DNA of 64,000 nucleotides, from NCBI GenBank assembly GCA_902596775.1, contig CACJVE010000004.1, positions 24,587 through 88,586 of the forward strand. The letters run 5' to 3'. A program made the position numbers and the translations under genes. The notes under the pieces were generated by a model, which was not told the DNA's origin, did no database searches, and was given only the letters and a program-made list of their open reading frames with translations. Shown here in pieces: positions 38,162 to 46,149 of this stretch; the stretch's first letter is position 1, and the number at the start of each line of letters is the position of its first letter. The stretch is from an uncultured SAR92 cluster bacterium (GTDB lineage: Bacteria; Pseudomonadota; Gammaproteobacteria; Pseudomonadales; Porticoccaceae).

Positions 38162-39301
38162 ATGAAAGAGATTAACAGGCGAAAATTTATTACTTATGGA
38201 AGTGCCTCAATACTTCCTTTGGTATTCAATTCTGCGGCGATTGCAAAAACAAAAGCGATTACGGAGTCCGGTCTAGCAGATACCTTTAAAGACAAATTTC
38301 ATATTGGAACTGCAATCTCTACAAATACATTAGAAAACAATAACTCACGCTTACTAAAGTTGATCGCCAGAGAATTCAATACGATCACAGCTGAAAATGA
38401 CATGAAATGGGGGATGATAAGACCCTCTCTTGATAAATGGGATTGGAAACTTGCAGACAAATTTGTTGATTTTGGTCGTAAAAATCAAATGCTGATGGTT
38501 GGGCATGCACTTGTTTGGCATGCGCAAATTCCGAATGACGTATTCTTTGAAAATAGTCGCCCAAGATCAAAAAAAGACCTATTAAAAATAATGAAAGATC
38601 ATATTGTAACTATGGTAGATCGATACAGGAATTCGATCGCGGTTTGGGATGTTGTTAATGAAGCTGTAGATAATGATAAGTGGCGTCGAACTAACTGGTT
38701 TAAATATATTGGAAGTGAGTATTTCGAAAAAGCGTTCCAATATGCAAGAGAGGCTGATCCAAGTGCTCACTTAATCTATAACGACTACGGCATGGATAGT
38801 CCCTCTAAACAAGACTTTCTTCTCGATGCCATCAGAAGGTTGAAAAGTAAGGGAATAAGAATTGATGGAGTAGGAATGCAATTGCATGCTGCATTAGACG
38901 GGCCAAGCGCTAGACAGATTGAGGATGCGATAGTTAAGTTCGCCAAAGCTGGCTTACAAGTTCATATCACTGAAATGGATCTAGATGTACTACCGAAGGT
39001 TGATGACTACAGTGGTGCAGAAATCAGTACGAATTATTCCTACAACGAAAAATTAAATCCTTACGTTTCAGGACTACCGGAGGAAATATCTAAATTGCAT
39101 ACAAAGAGATATACCGAACTATTTGAAGTCTTCATCAAGCATAGCGATAAAGTTGCAAGGGTGTCCACCTGGGGCACAATTGATAGTGAATCTTGGAAAA
39201 ATGGATGGCCAGTGAATGGAAGAACTAACTACCCTCTTCTCTTCGACAGAAATTATCAGCCGAAAGAAGCTTATCACTCGATTAAAAGTCTCGTTCAATA
39301 A
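38162..39301 (+). CDS. GH10 endo-1,4-beta-xylanase with Tat signal
   Basis: This 379-residue xylanase is almost only signal plus catalytic barrel. The N-terminus MKEINRRKFITYGSASILPL has a twin-arginine motif followed by a hydrophobic stretch. The barrel includes FNTITAENDMKWGMIRP, GHALVWHAQIPND, acid/base Glu167 in VWDVVNEAVD and nucleophile Glu271 in VHITEMDLDV. The C-terminal WNG-like segment is NGWPVNGRTNYPLLFD. It is a more conventional GH10 than the one at 26.4 kb, so the two probably differ in product or substrate preference. It is the last gene of the rightward operon, followed by a strong terminator. Confidence 0.96.
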   Translation: MKEINRRKFITYGSASILPLVFNSAAIAKTKAITESGLADTFKDKFHIGTAISTNTLENNNSRLLKLIAREFNTITAENDMKWGMIRPSLDKWDWKLADKFVDFGRKNQMLMVGHALVWHAQIPNDVFFENSRPRSKKDLLKIMKDHIVTMVDRYRNSIAVWDVVNEAVDNDKWRRTNWFKYIGSEYFEKAFQYAREADPSAHLIYNDYGMDSPSKQDFLLDAIRRLKSKGIRIDGVGMQLHAALDGPSARQIEDAIVKFAKAGLQVHITEMDLDVLPKVDDYSGAEISTNYSYNEKLNPYVSGLPEEISKLHTKRYTELFEVFIKHSDKVARVSTWGTIDSESWKNGWPVNGRTNYPLLFDRNYQPKEAYHSIKSLVQ

Positions 39302-39328
39302 AAAAAGGGGCTATTCGCCCCTTTTTTT
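39301..39328. terminator. bidirectional rho-independent terminator
   Basis: AAAAAAGGGGC, a five-base loop TATTC, and GCCCCTTTTTT form an 11-pair hairpin with a T run on one side and an A run on the other. It lies exactly between the convergent GH10 and TonB-receptor genes, so it can end transcription from both directions. Confidence 0.92.
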
Positions 39329-39347
39329 CTAACAACTATTTATCCTT

Positions 39348-42242
39348 TTAGAGTTTTCCCTGAAGAGTGAAACGAATCATTGTATCGTTTAACGTATAAT
39401 CAGTTAATCTCTCTTCGATCTCTTGATACATTTCTGTCGCTTCATTTGTTATATTTTGTGCTTGAAGTGAAATGTCCCATTTTTTATTTATTTTGTATGT
39501 TACTTTTCCATCAAGTGATGCATATGGCTTCTGGAACTGCGCAGCATTCGCTTGAGTTAAGTTATCATAATAATCGTCTCTATAGTTGTAAGCCAAACGA
39601 GCAGAAAATTTATCGTCTTCATAATAAACAATAGAGTTATAACTATTCTCAGAGAAGTCCTGTAACCCAACTGGATAGCCAGTTCTTGTTAATTGTAAGA
39701 GGCTGCTATCTGTATAAGTATAGTTGAGTTGCACACCCATGTTACTAAGCGGATATGGCAAGAAATCTAATGGTCTGTCATAAGCTAACTCAAAGCCCTT
39801 AAGTCTCGAGTTACCTGCATTCACTTTCGTTGCAAGATTATAATAAATATGACTTCCTACTCCAAAATCAGGTGCGGTCTCATCACCAATTATCGTAAAG
39901 TTGTCCTCGTCAGAACAGAATAACCCATCATCACGAACCTCAACGCCCTCTGAAGGATCTCTCGCTGGAATACATCTCTGTATGAATCCGTCTTCAATTG
40001 CATCTTTATAGCTTTTCGTGAAAAACGCAGCCGAGATTAAACCTCCATCTGGTATGTAATATTCTAAAGAAATATCGAATTGAGTTACTTTCTCGGGAAC
40101 TAAATCTTTGTTACCAATATTTCCTGACTGAGTAAAAAAGAATAGTGTCGTCATTGGAGCTATATCTCTCATCGCCGCTCTCGCCATAGCTTTTCCAGCC
40201 GCAACTCGAAGCAAAACATCATCACTTAATGCCAAAGCAACATTTACGCTTGGCAGAAAATTGTTATAACTAGCCTCTTCCTCCACTAGTTTAAAAGAAC
40301 CATCTGGCTGCAATTCATATGCTTGTGCCCATTGGTCTGTTCTTACATACCGTGCGCCAAAGTTACCTGAGTATGATAGACCATCGAAAATTCCACCGCT
40401 TCCAACTCCTTCGAAGTTAGCCATTGCATAAACAGCCTGAGTATCCTCGTCAGTCTCAAAGCCCCAAACGTTGTCTCGAGCTTTCGTTGTCCCGCCTATG
40501 GTTTGCATCTCATCACCCATAGTCATCATCCAGCCAGCATCAATAGCCACATAATCACGAAGAAAATCGCCGGAAGCACCGTCAAACATATCTTCCCCAT
40601 AAGGCATCACGATCATTCTTCCACCGATATACTCTTCAAGCGCTGGAAATTTAAGACCAGCGAGGATACCATCCGCTGGGACATTTTGATTATCCTTTCC
40701 TCGATTTCTATAGCGCTCACCAGTCCGGTTAGCAATCCGCGCCCCAAACTCAACCTGATTTATGTTTCCGATTTCAACATCAAGGTCAAAATCCAGTTTG
40801 AAGGATTTGGCTACATTCTGCTCATGCTGGTCCTGATACAAAATTCCATTTAATTTCATATGTGTTGGATCTAGTAGGTCTTGTCTTGTGTCATCAGATA
40901 AATCTTGAGATCTAGAGTGACCGACAACATTTGGTAAGTCCGTTCCAGCTCCAAAATCATATTGAATAAAGGGCAGTGTATTAAACTGGCCCCAAACTAC
41001 TGTCGCATAAATTTGATCATTCATCTGATCACCTTTGCCGTAAGCAGCTTGAGCAGTCATCAGTAATCGATCATTTAATGTCCGCTCATTGGTCAAAGCA
41101 AACGTTGTTGTATTACCCTCGTAAGGCGCCCTACTCGCCTGGATGTTCAATCCTGTCCCGCGATCAGGCGTGCCGTTTGCTCTCATATTACCTACGGTGG
41201 CAGCTATCGCAGTTTGATCTGCGGTGTAGGTAACATCTCTAAAGTCTCTCGCAATTGTCCTAGCATTAATAGCTGTTGTATGTTGATATCTTTGATCTTC
41301 TCTAACAGCCTTCGCACGGCTCGTGTCAAGCGTCCAGACAGATCCTCCGTCACTTTGATATTGAAGAGTCGTTCTTATCGCTTCATTTGTTCTGTCTTGC
41401 AGTTGAGCAGCAAATGCAGTCTGCAACGGAGTAAACGCAGCATCATTCAGTGCTACTATTTGGCCAGAATCCGAATCCTCTACCATATTCTCTACAGCTC
41501 CATTACCATCAAGATCAATTCCAGTGTTTTGAGGAGCCCATCCTTTCAATCTCATAAAGTCCTGTCTGGCCTTTCTCTCACTTCGAGTTACATTAACTAT
41601 CGCACCAAATCTTGCTCCTGAATCTAAGGTCCATGCGTTTTTGGCATAAATCGATCCACCAGGTGCATCTTCCCCTGAGCGATCCGAATAAAGCGTCTCA
41701 AGCTTTCCAGAGACGTAGGGTTTATCGCCACCTTCGAGTGGTCCTCGTGTATTTAATCGTATGATAGCACCCAAACCACCCTCGACCTCATCTGCCGTGG
41801 GTGTTTTGATAACCTCTAAGCTTGAGAACATTTCAGCAGGAAGGCTTGAGAAAGTTGTAATAGATCGAGAGGCGCCCGTTCCTACTTGAGTCTGACCATT
41901 TAATTCAATTCTATTTGCGGCAATTCCTCTTACAGAAACCTCTGATCCTTCACCAAAGGAACGTCCAATCTGGACACCCGTAATTCGTTGTAGTGCTTCC
42001 GCAACATTCGAGTCAGGAAGCTTTCCAACATCTTCCGCATTAATTACATCTCGAATATCATCTGCATTTCGTTTTTTAGCAATCGCATCCTGCAACGAAG
42101 CTCTGATGCCAGTGACAATAACTTCCTCGATCGCCTCATCTGAAGTTTGTGCGTTAGTGACTGAAATGCCACCTACCAAAAGAGATCCGACAACGAATCT
42201 CGAAATGACAGCGTGCAATGGTGTGTGAATAAATTTCCGCAT
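39348..42242 (-). CDS. TonB-dependent outer-membrane receptor, probable xylo-oligosaccharide uptake
   Basis: This is a 964-residue outer-membrane beta-barrel with a plug. A signal peptide ends at VTNAQ. It is followed by a TonB box-like EEVIVTGIRASLQ near 39-51 and the plug domain (DVGKLPDSNVAEALQRITGV, then GSEVSVRGIAANRIELNGQ). The barrel ends in the aromatic-rich strand DTMIRFTLQGKL. The sequence is of the large Caulobacter/Xanthomonas-type TonB receptors that take up carbohydrates without SusD. As the only outer-membrane importer in the locus it should carry sulfated or desulfated xylo-oligosaccharides. It is convergent with the rightward operon and divergent from the GPH transporter. Confidence 0.94.
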   Translation of the reverse strand: MRKFIHTPLHAVISRFVVGSLLVGGISVTNAQTSDEAIEEVIVTGIRASLQDAIAKKRNADDIRDVINAEDVGKLPDSNVAEALQRITGVQIGRSFGEGSEVSVRGIAANRIELNGQTQVGTGASRSITTFSSLPAEMFSSLEVIKTPTADEVEGGLGAIIRLNTRGPLEGGDKPYVSGKLETLYSDRSGEDAPGGSIYAKNAWTLDSGARFGAIVNVTRSERKARQDFMRLKGWAPQNTGIDLDGNGAVENMVEDSDSGQIVALNDAAFTPLQTAFAAQLQDRTNEAIRTTLQYQSDGGSVWTLDTSRAKAVREDQRYQHTTAINARTIARDFRDVTYTADQTAIAATVGNMRANGTPDRGTGLNIQASRAPYEGNTTTFALTNERTLNDRLLMTAQAAYGKGDQMNDQIYATVVWGQFNTLPFIQYDFGAGTDLPNVVGHSRSQDLSDDTRQDLLDPTHMKLNGILYQDQHEQNVAKSFKLDFDLDVEIGNINQVEFGARIANRTGERYRNRGKDNQNVPADGILAGLKFPALEEYIGGRMIVMPYGEDMFDGASGDFLRDYVAIDAGWMMTMGDEMQTIGGTTKARDNVWGFETDEDTQAVYAMANFEGVGSGGIFDGLSYSGNFGARYVRTDQWAQAYELQPDGSFKLVEEEASYNNFLPSVNVALALSDDVLLRVAAGKAMARAAMRDIAPMTTLFFFTQSGNIGNKDLVPEKVTQFDISLEYYIPDGGLISAAFFTKSYKDAIEDGFIQRCIPARDPSEGVEVRDDGLFCSDEDNFTIIGDETAPDFGVGSHIYYNLATKVNAGNSRLKGFELAYDRPLDFLPYPLSNMGVQLNYTYTDSSLLQLTRTGYPVGLQDFSENSYNSIVYYEDDKFSARLAYNYRDDYYDNLTQANAAQFQKPYASLDGKVTYKINKKWDISLQAQNITNEATEMYQEIEERLTDYTLNDTMIRFTLQGKL

Positions 42243-42408
42243 TAGCTACTCCCCTTTTTATTAGCTATTGAGTTACTTTTCTAGTTATAACGTGAGTCTA
42301 ACATCCACAAGTAGTTTGTCAATTTAACTGAATCCTCCAAAAGTGTTTGGATACACGGCTTCCACGGTGTTAAAGTCATCAAAATAATAATATTTGCAAA
42401 GGTTTCTA
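42243..42408. promoter_or_regulatory. divergent control region of the TonB receptor and GPH transporter genes
   Basis: These 166 bases carry no gene and must drive both directions. On the minus strand TTGTGG (42305-42310) and TATAAC (42284-42289) stand 15 bases apart, and a consensus TTGACA occurs at 42317-42322 without a good -10. On the plus strand AAAGG six bases before the ATG at 42409 is the transporter's ribosome site. The direct repeat CACGG-N4-CACGG is the only short repeat seen. The TTGYRACGCTTTAA repeat of the main operons is not present, so regulation may differ. Confidence 0.4.
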
Positions 42409-43755
42409 ATGGGCACATCGGCAATAAGCATAAAAGAGAAGATTGGCTATGGTCTGGGAGACACAGCATGTAATATAGTATTTCAGATAGTTATAAACTT
42501 TCTTTTGATATTTTATACCGATGTTTTCGGCATTGGTGCAGCGGCAGCCGGGACTCTTCTTCTTGTAGTAAGGCTATTTGATGGGATCACCGATCCAATT
42601 ATGGGTGGTATTGCTGACCGGACTAGCACTAAGTACGGGAAATATCGTCCTTATCTTTTATGGATGGCCCTGCCCTATGCAGTTTTAGGGGTGCTTGCCT
42701 TTAATACTCCAGATGCTGGCGTGACACTTAAATTAGTTTATGCCTATGTTACATACACGCTGTTAATGACTGTTTATACCGCGATAAATATTCCTTATTC
42801 TGCTTTAGGCGGAGTAATGTCAAAAGATTCTTCAGAGCGCGCGTCAATTCAATCTTATCGTTTTGCCTTGGCCATGCTTGGAGGAGCTTTGACTGTTTAT
42901 TTATTGCCAAAGCTAGTTAATTATTTTGGCAATGGTGATGAATCTGTGGGATATCCACTCGCGATGATGGTGTTTGGAATTGCGGCAATCATTTGCTTCG
43001 CACTTAGTTTTGTGTACACAAAAGAGAGAGTTATCGAATCTAATACAGAGTCGCAACCAATGAAATTAAGAAGTATTTTCAAAGATGGAGCTGATCTTCG
43101 AAAAAATTCGCAATGGGTAATTATTGCAGCAATAACATTCTTTTTGCTAACCGCCGTTGCAATGAGGGGTTCTGTGACAGGTTACTACATCGAATATTTT
43201 TTTGATGAGAAAGAGAGATTTGGTCAGTTTTTAAGTCTTGGTATGTTATCTGGGGTTGCAGGTGCTTTATCTGCTAATTTCTTACGGAAATTATTTTGTA
43301 AGGTGGCGATTTTTAAGTGGGCAATAATCGTAACTATTTTTCTCCACTTGGGTTTTCTCCCTCTATCAAAAGACGATTATTCAATCGCCCTGTTCCTGTC
43401 TATGGCCGCAAACTTCGCTCATATGCTTGTCACGGCTATTTTGTTTTCCATGGTTCCCGATACTGTAGAATATGGGAAGTCCGCCCTTAAAACTGTTGGA
43501 AATAGAATGGCTATGAGTTTTGCTGGGCATTTATTGGCATTAAAATTTGGTATTGCATTGGGAGGCGCCGCTGCTGGTTGGTCGTTAGCTTATATTGGTT
43601 ATGTTGCAAATGCTCAACAAACTGAATCAACACTTAACGGGATAGTTTGGATCTACTCGGGTGGACCTATATTTTTTGGTATCGTAATCGTCTTGTTACT
43701 TAGATCCTATTTTCTTACTAACTCAGAGATGACAAAATACTCGACAGATAAATAA
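42409..43755 (+). CDS. GPH-family glycoside/pentoside:cation symporter
   Basis: This inner-membrane secondary carrier has about twelve membrane segments over 448 residues. The family signature is present early: KEKIGYGLGDTACNIVF and RLFDGITDPIMGGIADRTST near 60-79, the conserved loop of the MelB/XylP/XynB group, with GKYRPYLLW after it. MelB-type cation-binding aspartates in helix 2 are retained (DGITDP). The ORF track begins at a TTG at 42394; the ATG at 42409 has an AAAGG six bases upstream and a normal N-terminus. It is followed by a cytosolic GH43 gene 27 bases on, so imported xylosides or xylobiose are the expected cargo. Confidence 0.93.
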   Translation: MGTSAISIKEKIGYGLGDTACNIVFQIVINFLLIFYTDVFGIGAAAAGTLLLVVRLFDGITDPIMGGIADRTSTKYGKYRPYLLWMALPYAVLGVLAFNTPDAGVTLKLVYAYVTYTLLMTVYTAINIPYSALGGVMSKDSSERASIQSYRFALAMLGGALTVYLLPKLVNYFGNGDESVGYPLAMMVFGIAAIICFALSFVYTKERVIESNTESQPMKLRSIFKDGADLRKNSQWVIIAAITFFLLTAVAMRGSVTGYYIEYFFDEKERFGQFLSLGMLSGVAGALSANFLRKLFCKVAIFKWAIIVTIFLHLGFLPLSKDDYSIALFLSMAANFAHMLVTAILFSMVPDTVEYGKSALKTVGNRMAMSFAGHLLALKFGIALGGAAAGWSLAYIGYVANAQQTESTLNGIVWIYSGGPIFFGIVIVLLLRSYFLTNSEMTKYSTDK

Positions 43756-43782
43756 ATCACTATCGATATATAGGCATCAACA

Positions 43783-45384
43783 ATGATAAATAATCCCATA
43801 TTAAAAGGATTCAATCCCGATCCTTCAATTGTGCGCGTTGGTGATGATTATTATATTGCTACGTCAACGTTCGAATGGTATCCGGGTGTTCAGATTCATC
43901 ATTCGAAAGACCTAGTAAACTGGCGCTTGATTGCGCAGCCCCTTAATCGAAAAGAACTTTTGGATATGAGAGGAAACGCCGACTCATGTGGTATTTGGGC
44001 TCCCTGCCTAAGTTATGATAGTGATCGTTTCTATCTTATATATACAGATGTGAAAAGACATGATGGCAGTTTTAAAGACTCACATAACTATCTGACAACT
44101 TGCGAAACAGTCGATGGAGTCTGGTCTGATCCGATCTATTTAAACAGTAGTGGTTTTGATCCATCCCTATTCCATGACGAGGATCGAAAGTGGTTTCTCA
44201 ATATGGTTTGGGACTACCGACCTGGAAATAATCCTTTTGGAGGAATCTTACTGCAGGAATACTGTGAAGAGGCAAAAAAGCTTGTGGGGCCAGTCCATAA
44301 TATTTTTAAAGGAACAAAAATAGGTTTCACAGAAGCTCCGCATTTGTATCGTCACAATGATTACTACTATCTCCTGACAGCTGAGGGCGGCACTGAGTAT
44401 GATCATTGTATGACTTTTGCAAGATCAAAAAATATAGAGGGTCCATACGAAGCTGATCCTAATGGCTACTTTCTAACCTCAAAGGATAATCCTAGCTTAA
44501 AACTTCAACGAGCGGGGCATGGAGATATTGTTGAAACTCAAAATGATGAAATTTATGCAGTCCATTTATGCAGTAGGCCATTATTAGGACTTAAGAGGAG
44601 TCCCATGGGTCGAGAGACTGGCATACAAAAAGCATACTGGGATGACGATGGTTGGCTAAAATTAGTCGATGGTGGCAATGAGCCATTTGAACAAGTTGCT
44701 GACGTAAATCTTAAATTGCATCCATGGCCAGAAGTGCCGAGTAAATATAACTTCAATGAAAGTTTCCTTCCTAATTACTTTCAATGGCTCAGAACACCTT
44801 TTCCAGAAAAATTTTATTCTCTCTCTGAGAAAGAAGGTTATTTAAGACTCTATGGCAAACAATCGCTAGGCAATCAATTTGAGCAGGCGCTTATTGCCAG
44901 ACGACAACAAAGCCCAGTATTTCAAACAACGACAAAAATAGATTTTAATCCCTTCACTTTTCAACAGATGGCGGGATTGGTTTGCTACTATAATTCACAT
45001 AAATATCACTACCTCTTCATTTCATGTGACGATGAAAAACAAAAATACATCTCTATTATGAGTTGTGAAGGTGATCCGACTACTTTTTCTACTTTTCCTT
45101 TATATGATTCAAACAATCACATAAATCAAATCGAAATACCTGCCAATCAAAGTATTTTTCTGAGGGCCTCAGTAAATCATCAAGATCTTATCTTTTCTTG
45201 GTCTCTCGACAATAAAGCATGGAATATTATAGATTTAATACTTGATTACAGCCTGATATCAGACGAGGCTGGGAAAGGCGCTGGAAATAGCTTTACAGGT
45301 GCGTTTGTCGGAATGTGTTGCCAGGATTTATCTGGCCAATCAAATTTTGCTGATTTTGAATTTTTTGAATATATCGAAGAGTAA
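43783..45384 (+). CDS. glycoside hydrolase family 43 beta-xylosidase, cytosolic
   Basis: This enzyme releases xylose from short xylo-oligosaccharides. The five-bladed propeller opens with ILKGFNPDPSIVRVGDDYY, whose Asp13 is the general base. Asp126 in SGFDPSLF modulates pKa and Glu184 in GFTEAPHLYR is the general acid. A C-terminal beta-sandwich of ~200 residues (from about 320) is typical of GH43 xylosidases of the XynB3 type. It has no signal peptide, so it acts after import by the preceding symporter. The length, 533 residues, is normal. A glycerophosphodiesterase gene follows after 24 bases. Confidence 0.95.
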   Translation: MINNPILKGFNPDPSIVRVGDDYYIATSTFEWYPGVQIHHSKDLVNWRLIAQPLNRKELLDMRGNADSCGIWAPCLSYDSDRFYLIYTDVKRHDGSFKDSHNYLTTCETVDGVWSDPIYLNSSGFDPSLFHDEDRKWFLNMVWDYRPGNNPFGGILLQEYCEEAKKLVGPVHNIFKGTKIGFTEAPHLYRHNDYYYLLTAEGGTEYDHCMTFARSKNIEGPYEADPNGYFLTSKDNPSLKLQRAGHGDIVETQNDEIYAVHLCSRPLLGLKRSPMGRETGIQKAYWDDDGWLKLVDGGNEPFEQVADVNLKLHPWPEVPSKYNFNESFLPNYFQWLRTPFPEKFYSLSEKEGYLRLYGKQSLGNQFEQALIARRQQSPVFQTTTKIDFNPFTFQQMAGLVCYYNSHKYHYLFISCDDEKQKYISIMSCEGDPTTFSTFPLYDSNNHINQIEIPANQSIFLRASVNHQDLIFSWSLDNKAWNIIDLILDYSLISDEAGKGAGNSFTGAFVGMCCQDLSGQSNFADFEFFEYIEE

Positions 45385-45408
45385 GCAGAATCAAGCCGCC
45401 TCAGAAAA

Positions 45409-46149
45409 ATGATTAATCCTCTTCAACTAGTGGCCCATAGAGGGCTTCAAAGTGACTATCCAGAAAACACGCTTATTGCGATAACGAAAGCTATTGAGGC
45501 AGGTGCGCGTTTTATAGAGATAGATCTTCAATATTCTAAAGATAGACTGCCTGTTATCTCTCATGATGATAATTTAAATCGCGTGGGGGAAAATGCAAAC
45601 TTTCACTTTCATAATCGCAATAGAAAAGAAATTATCAATCAGCCAGCACATGAACCGGAAAGATTTGAGGATAAATTTATAGAAGAGAAAATTCCGAAAC
45701 TTGAAGATATTTTGCCTCTCTTAAATAATAATCCTGAAGTCACTTTCTTTCTAGAACTAAAACAAGAAACACTGCATCAAAAAGATTTTCAAGATTCACT
45801 TAATACACTGTCAAAGATTCTTAAAAACGTGATTGAGAACGTTGTCGTTATCAGCTTCGATCTCGAGCTAATTCATTTTATCTCAAGAGACTATAATTTC
45901 AGAGCAGGGTTTGTCTTGACGCATTTCAGTGATCTTGACCATGATAGAATTGAGCTTATCAAGCCAGAGTTCGTATTCTTGGATTTTAACTTAATACCAA
46001 GTAACTTTATCCTTTCAAAGCATCCTATCGCTAACACGACGAAGTTTGTCTGCTATGAAGTAAATAACTGCGAACTGGCGACTAATCTCCTAAATCGAGG
46101 CGTGAACATGATTGAGACTTTTAACTTTAAAAAGTTACGTGGATCGTAA
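45409..46149 (+). CDS. glycerophosphodiester phosphodiesterase family protein, cytosolic
   Basis: This 246-residue TIM-barrel phosphodiesterase has the GDPD catalytic set: His10-Arg11 in VAHRGLQSDYPENT, Glu37 and Asp39 in ARFIEIDLQ, and His52 in VISHDDNLNRV, with a later FFLELKQE metal/substrate segment. It lacks a signal peptide, so it is of the UgpQ-like cytosolic type hydrolysing glycerophosphodiesters. It lies 24 bases after GH43 and directly abuts the stop of the convergent cysS gene. Its link with xylan metabolism is only positional; it may simply be the end of that transcript. Confidence 0.88.
   Translation: MINPLQLVAHRGLQSDYPENTLIAITKAIEAGARFIEIDLQYSKDRLPVISHDDNLNRVGENANFHFHNRNRKEIINQPAHEPERFEDKFIEEKIPKLEDILPLLNNNPEVTFFLELKQETLHQKDFQDSLNTLSKILKNVIENVVVISFDLELIHFISRDYNFRAGFVLTHFSDLDHDRIELIKPEFVFLDFNLIPSNFILSKHPIANTTKFVCYEVNNCELATNLLNRGVNMIETFNFKKLRGS

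Larger units (their letters stand above)
20909..45384. other. sulfated-xylan utilisation locus (PUL-like gene cluster)
   Basis: Fifteen contiguous genes run from here to the GH43 gene: five sulfatases, two GH10 xylanases, one GH3, one GH43, aldose epimerase, xylulokinase, xylose isomerase, one unrecognised exported protein, one TonB-dependent receptor and one GPH symporter. They form a leftward operon and a divergent seven-gene rightward operon that share a 95-base control region, a convergent receptor gene, and a transporter-GH43 unit. The enzyme set points to xylose as the carbon source and sulfate esters as the decoration. There is no SusD, no regulator and no glucuronidase or arabinofuranosidase. 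The polymer identity is inferred from the enzymes and not shown directly. Confidence 0.85.
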
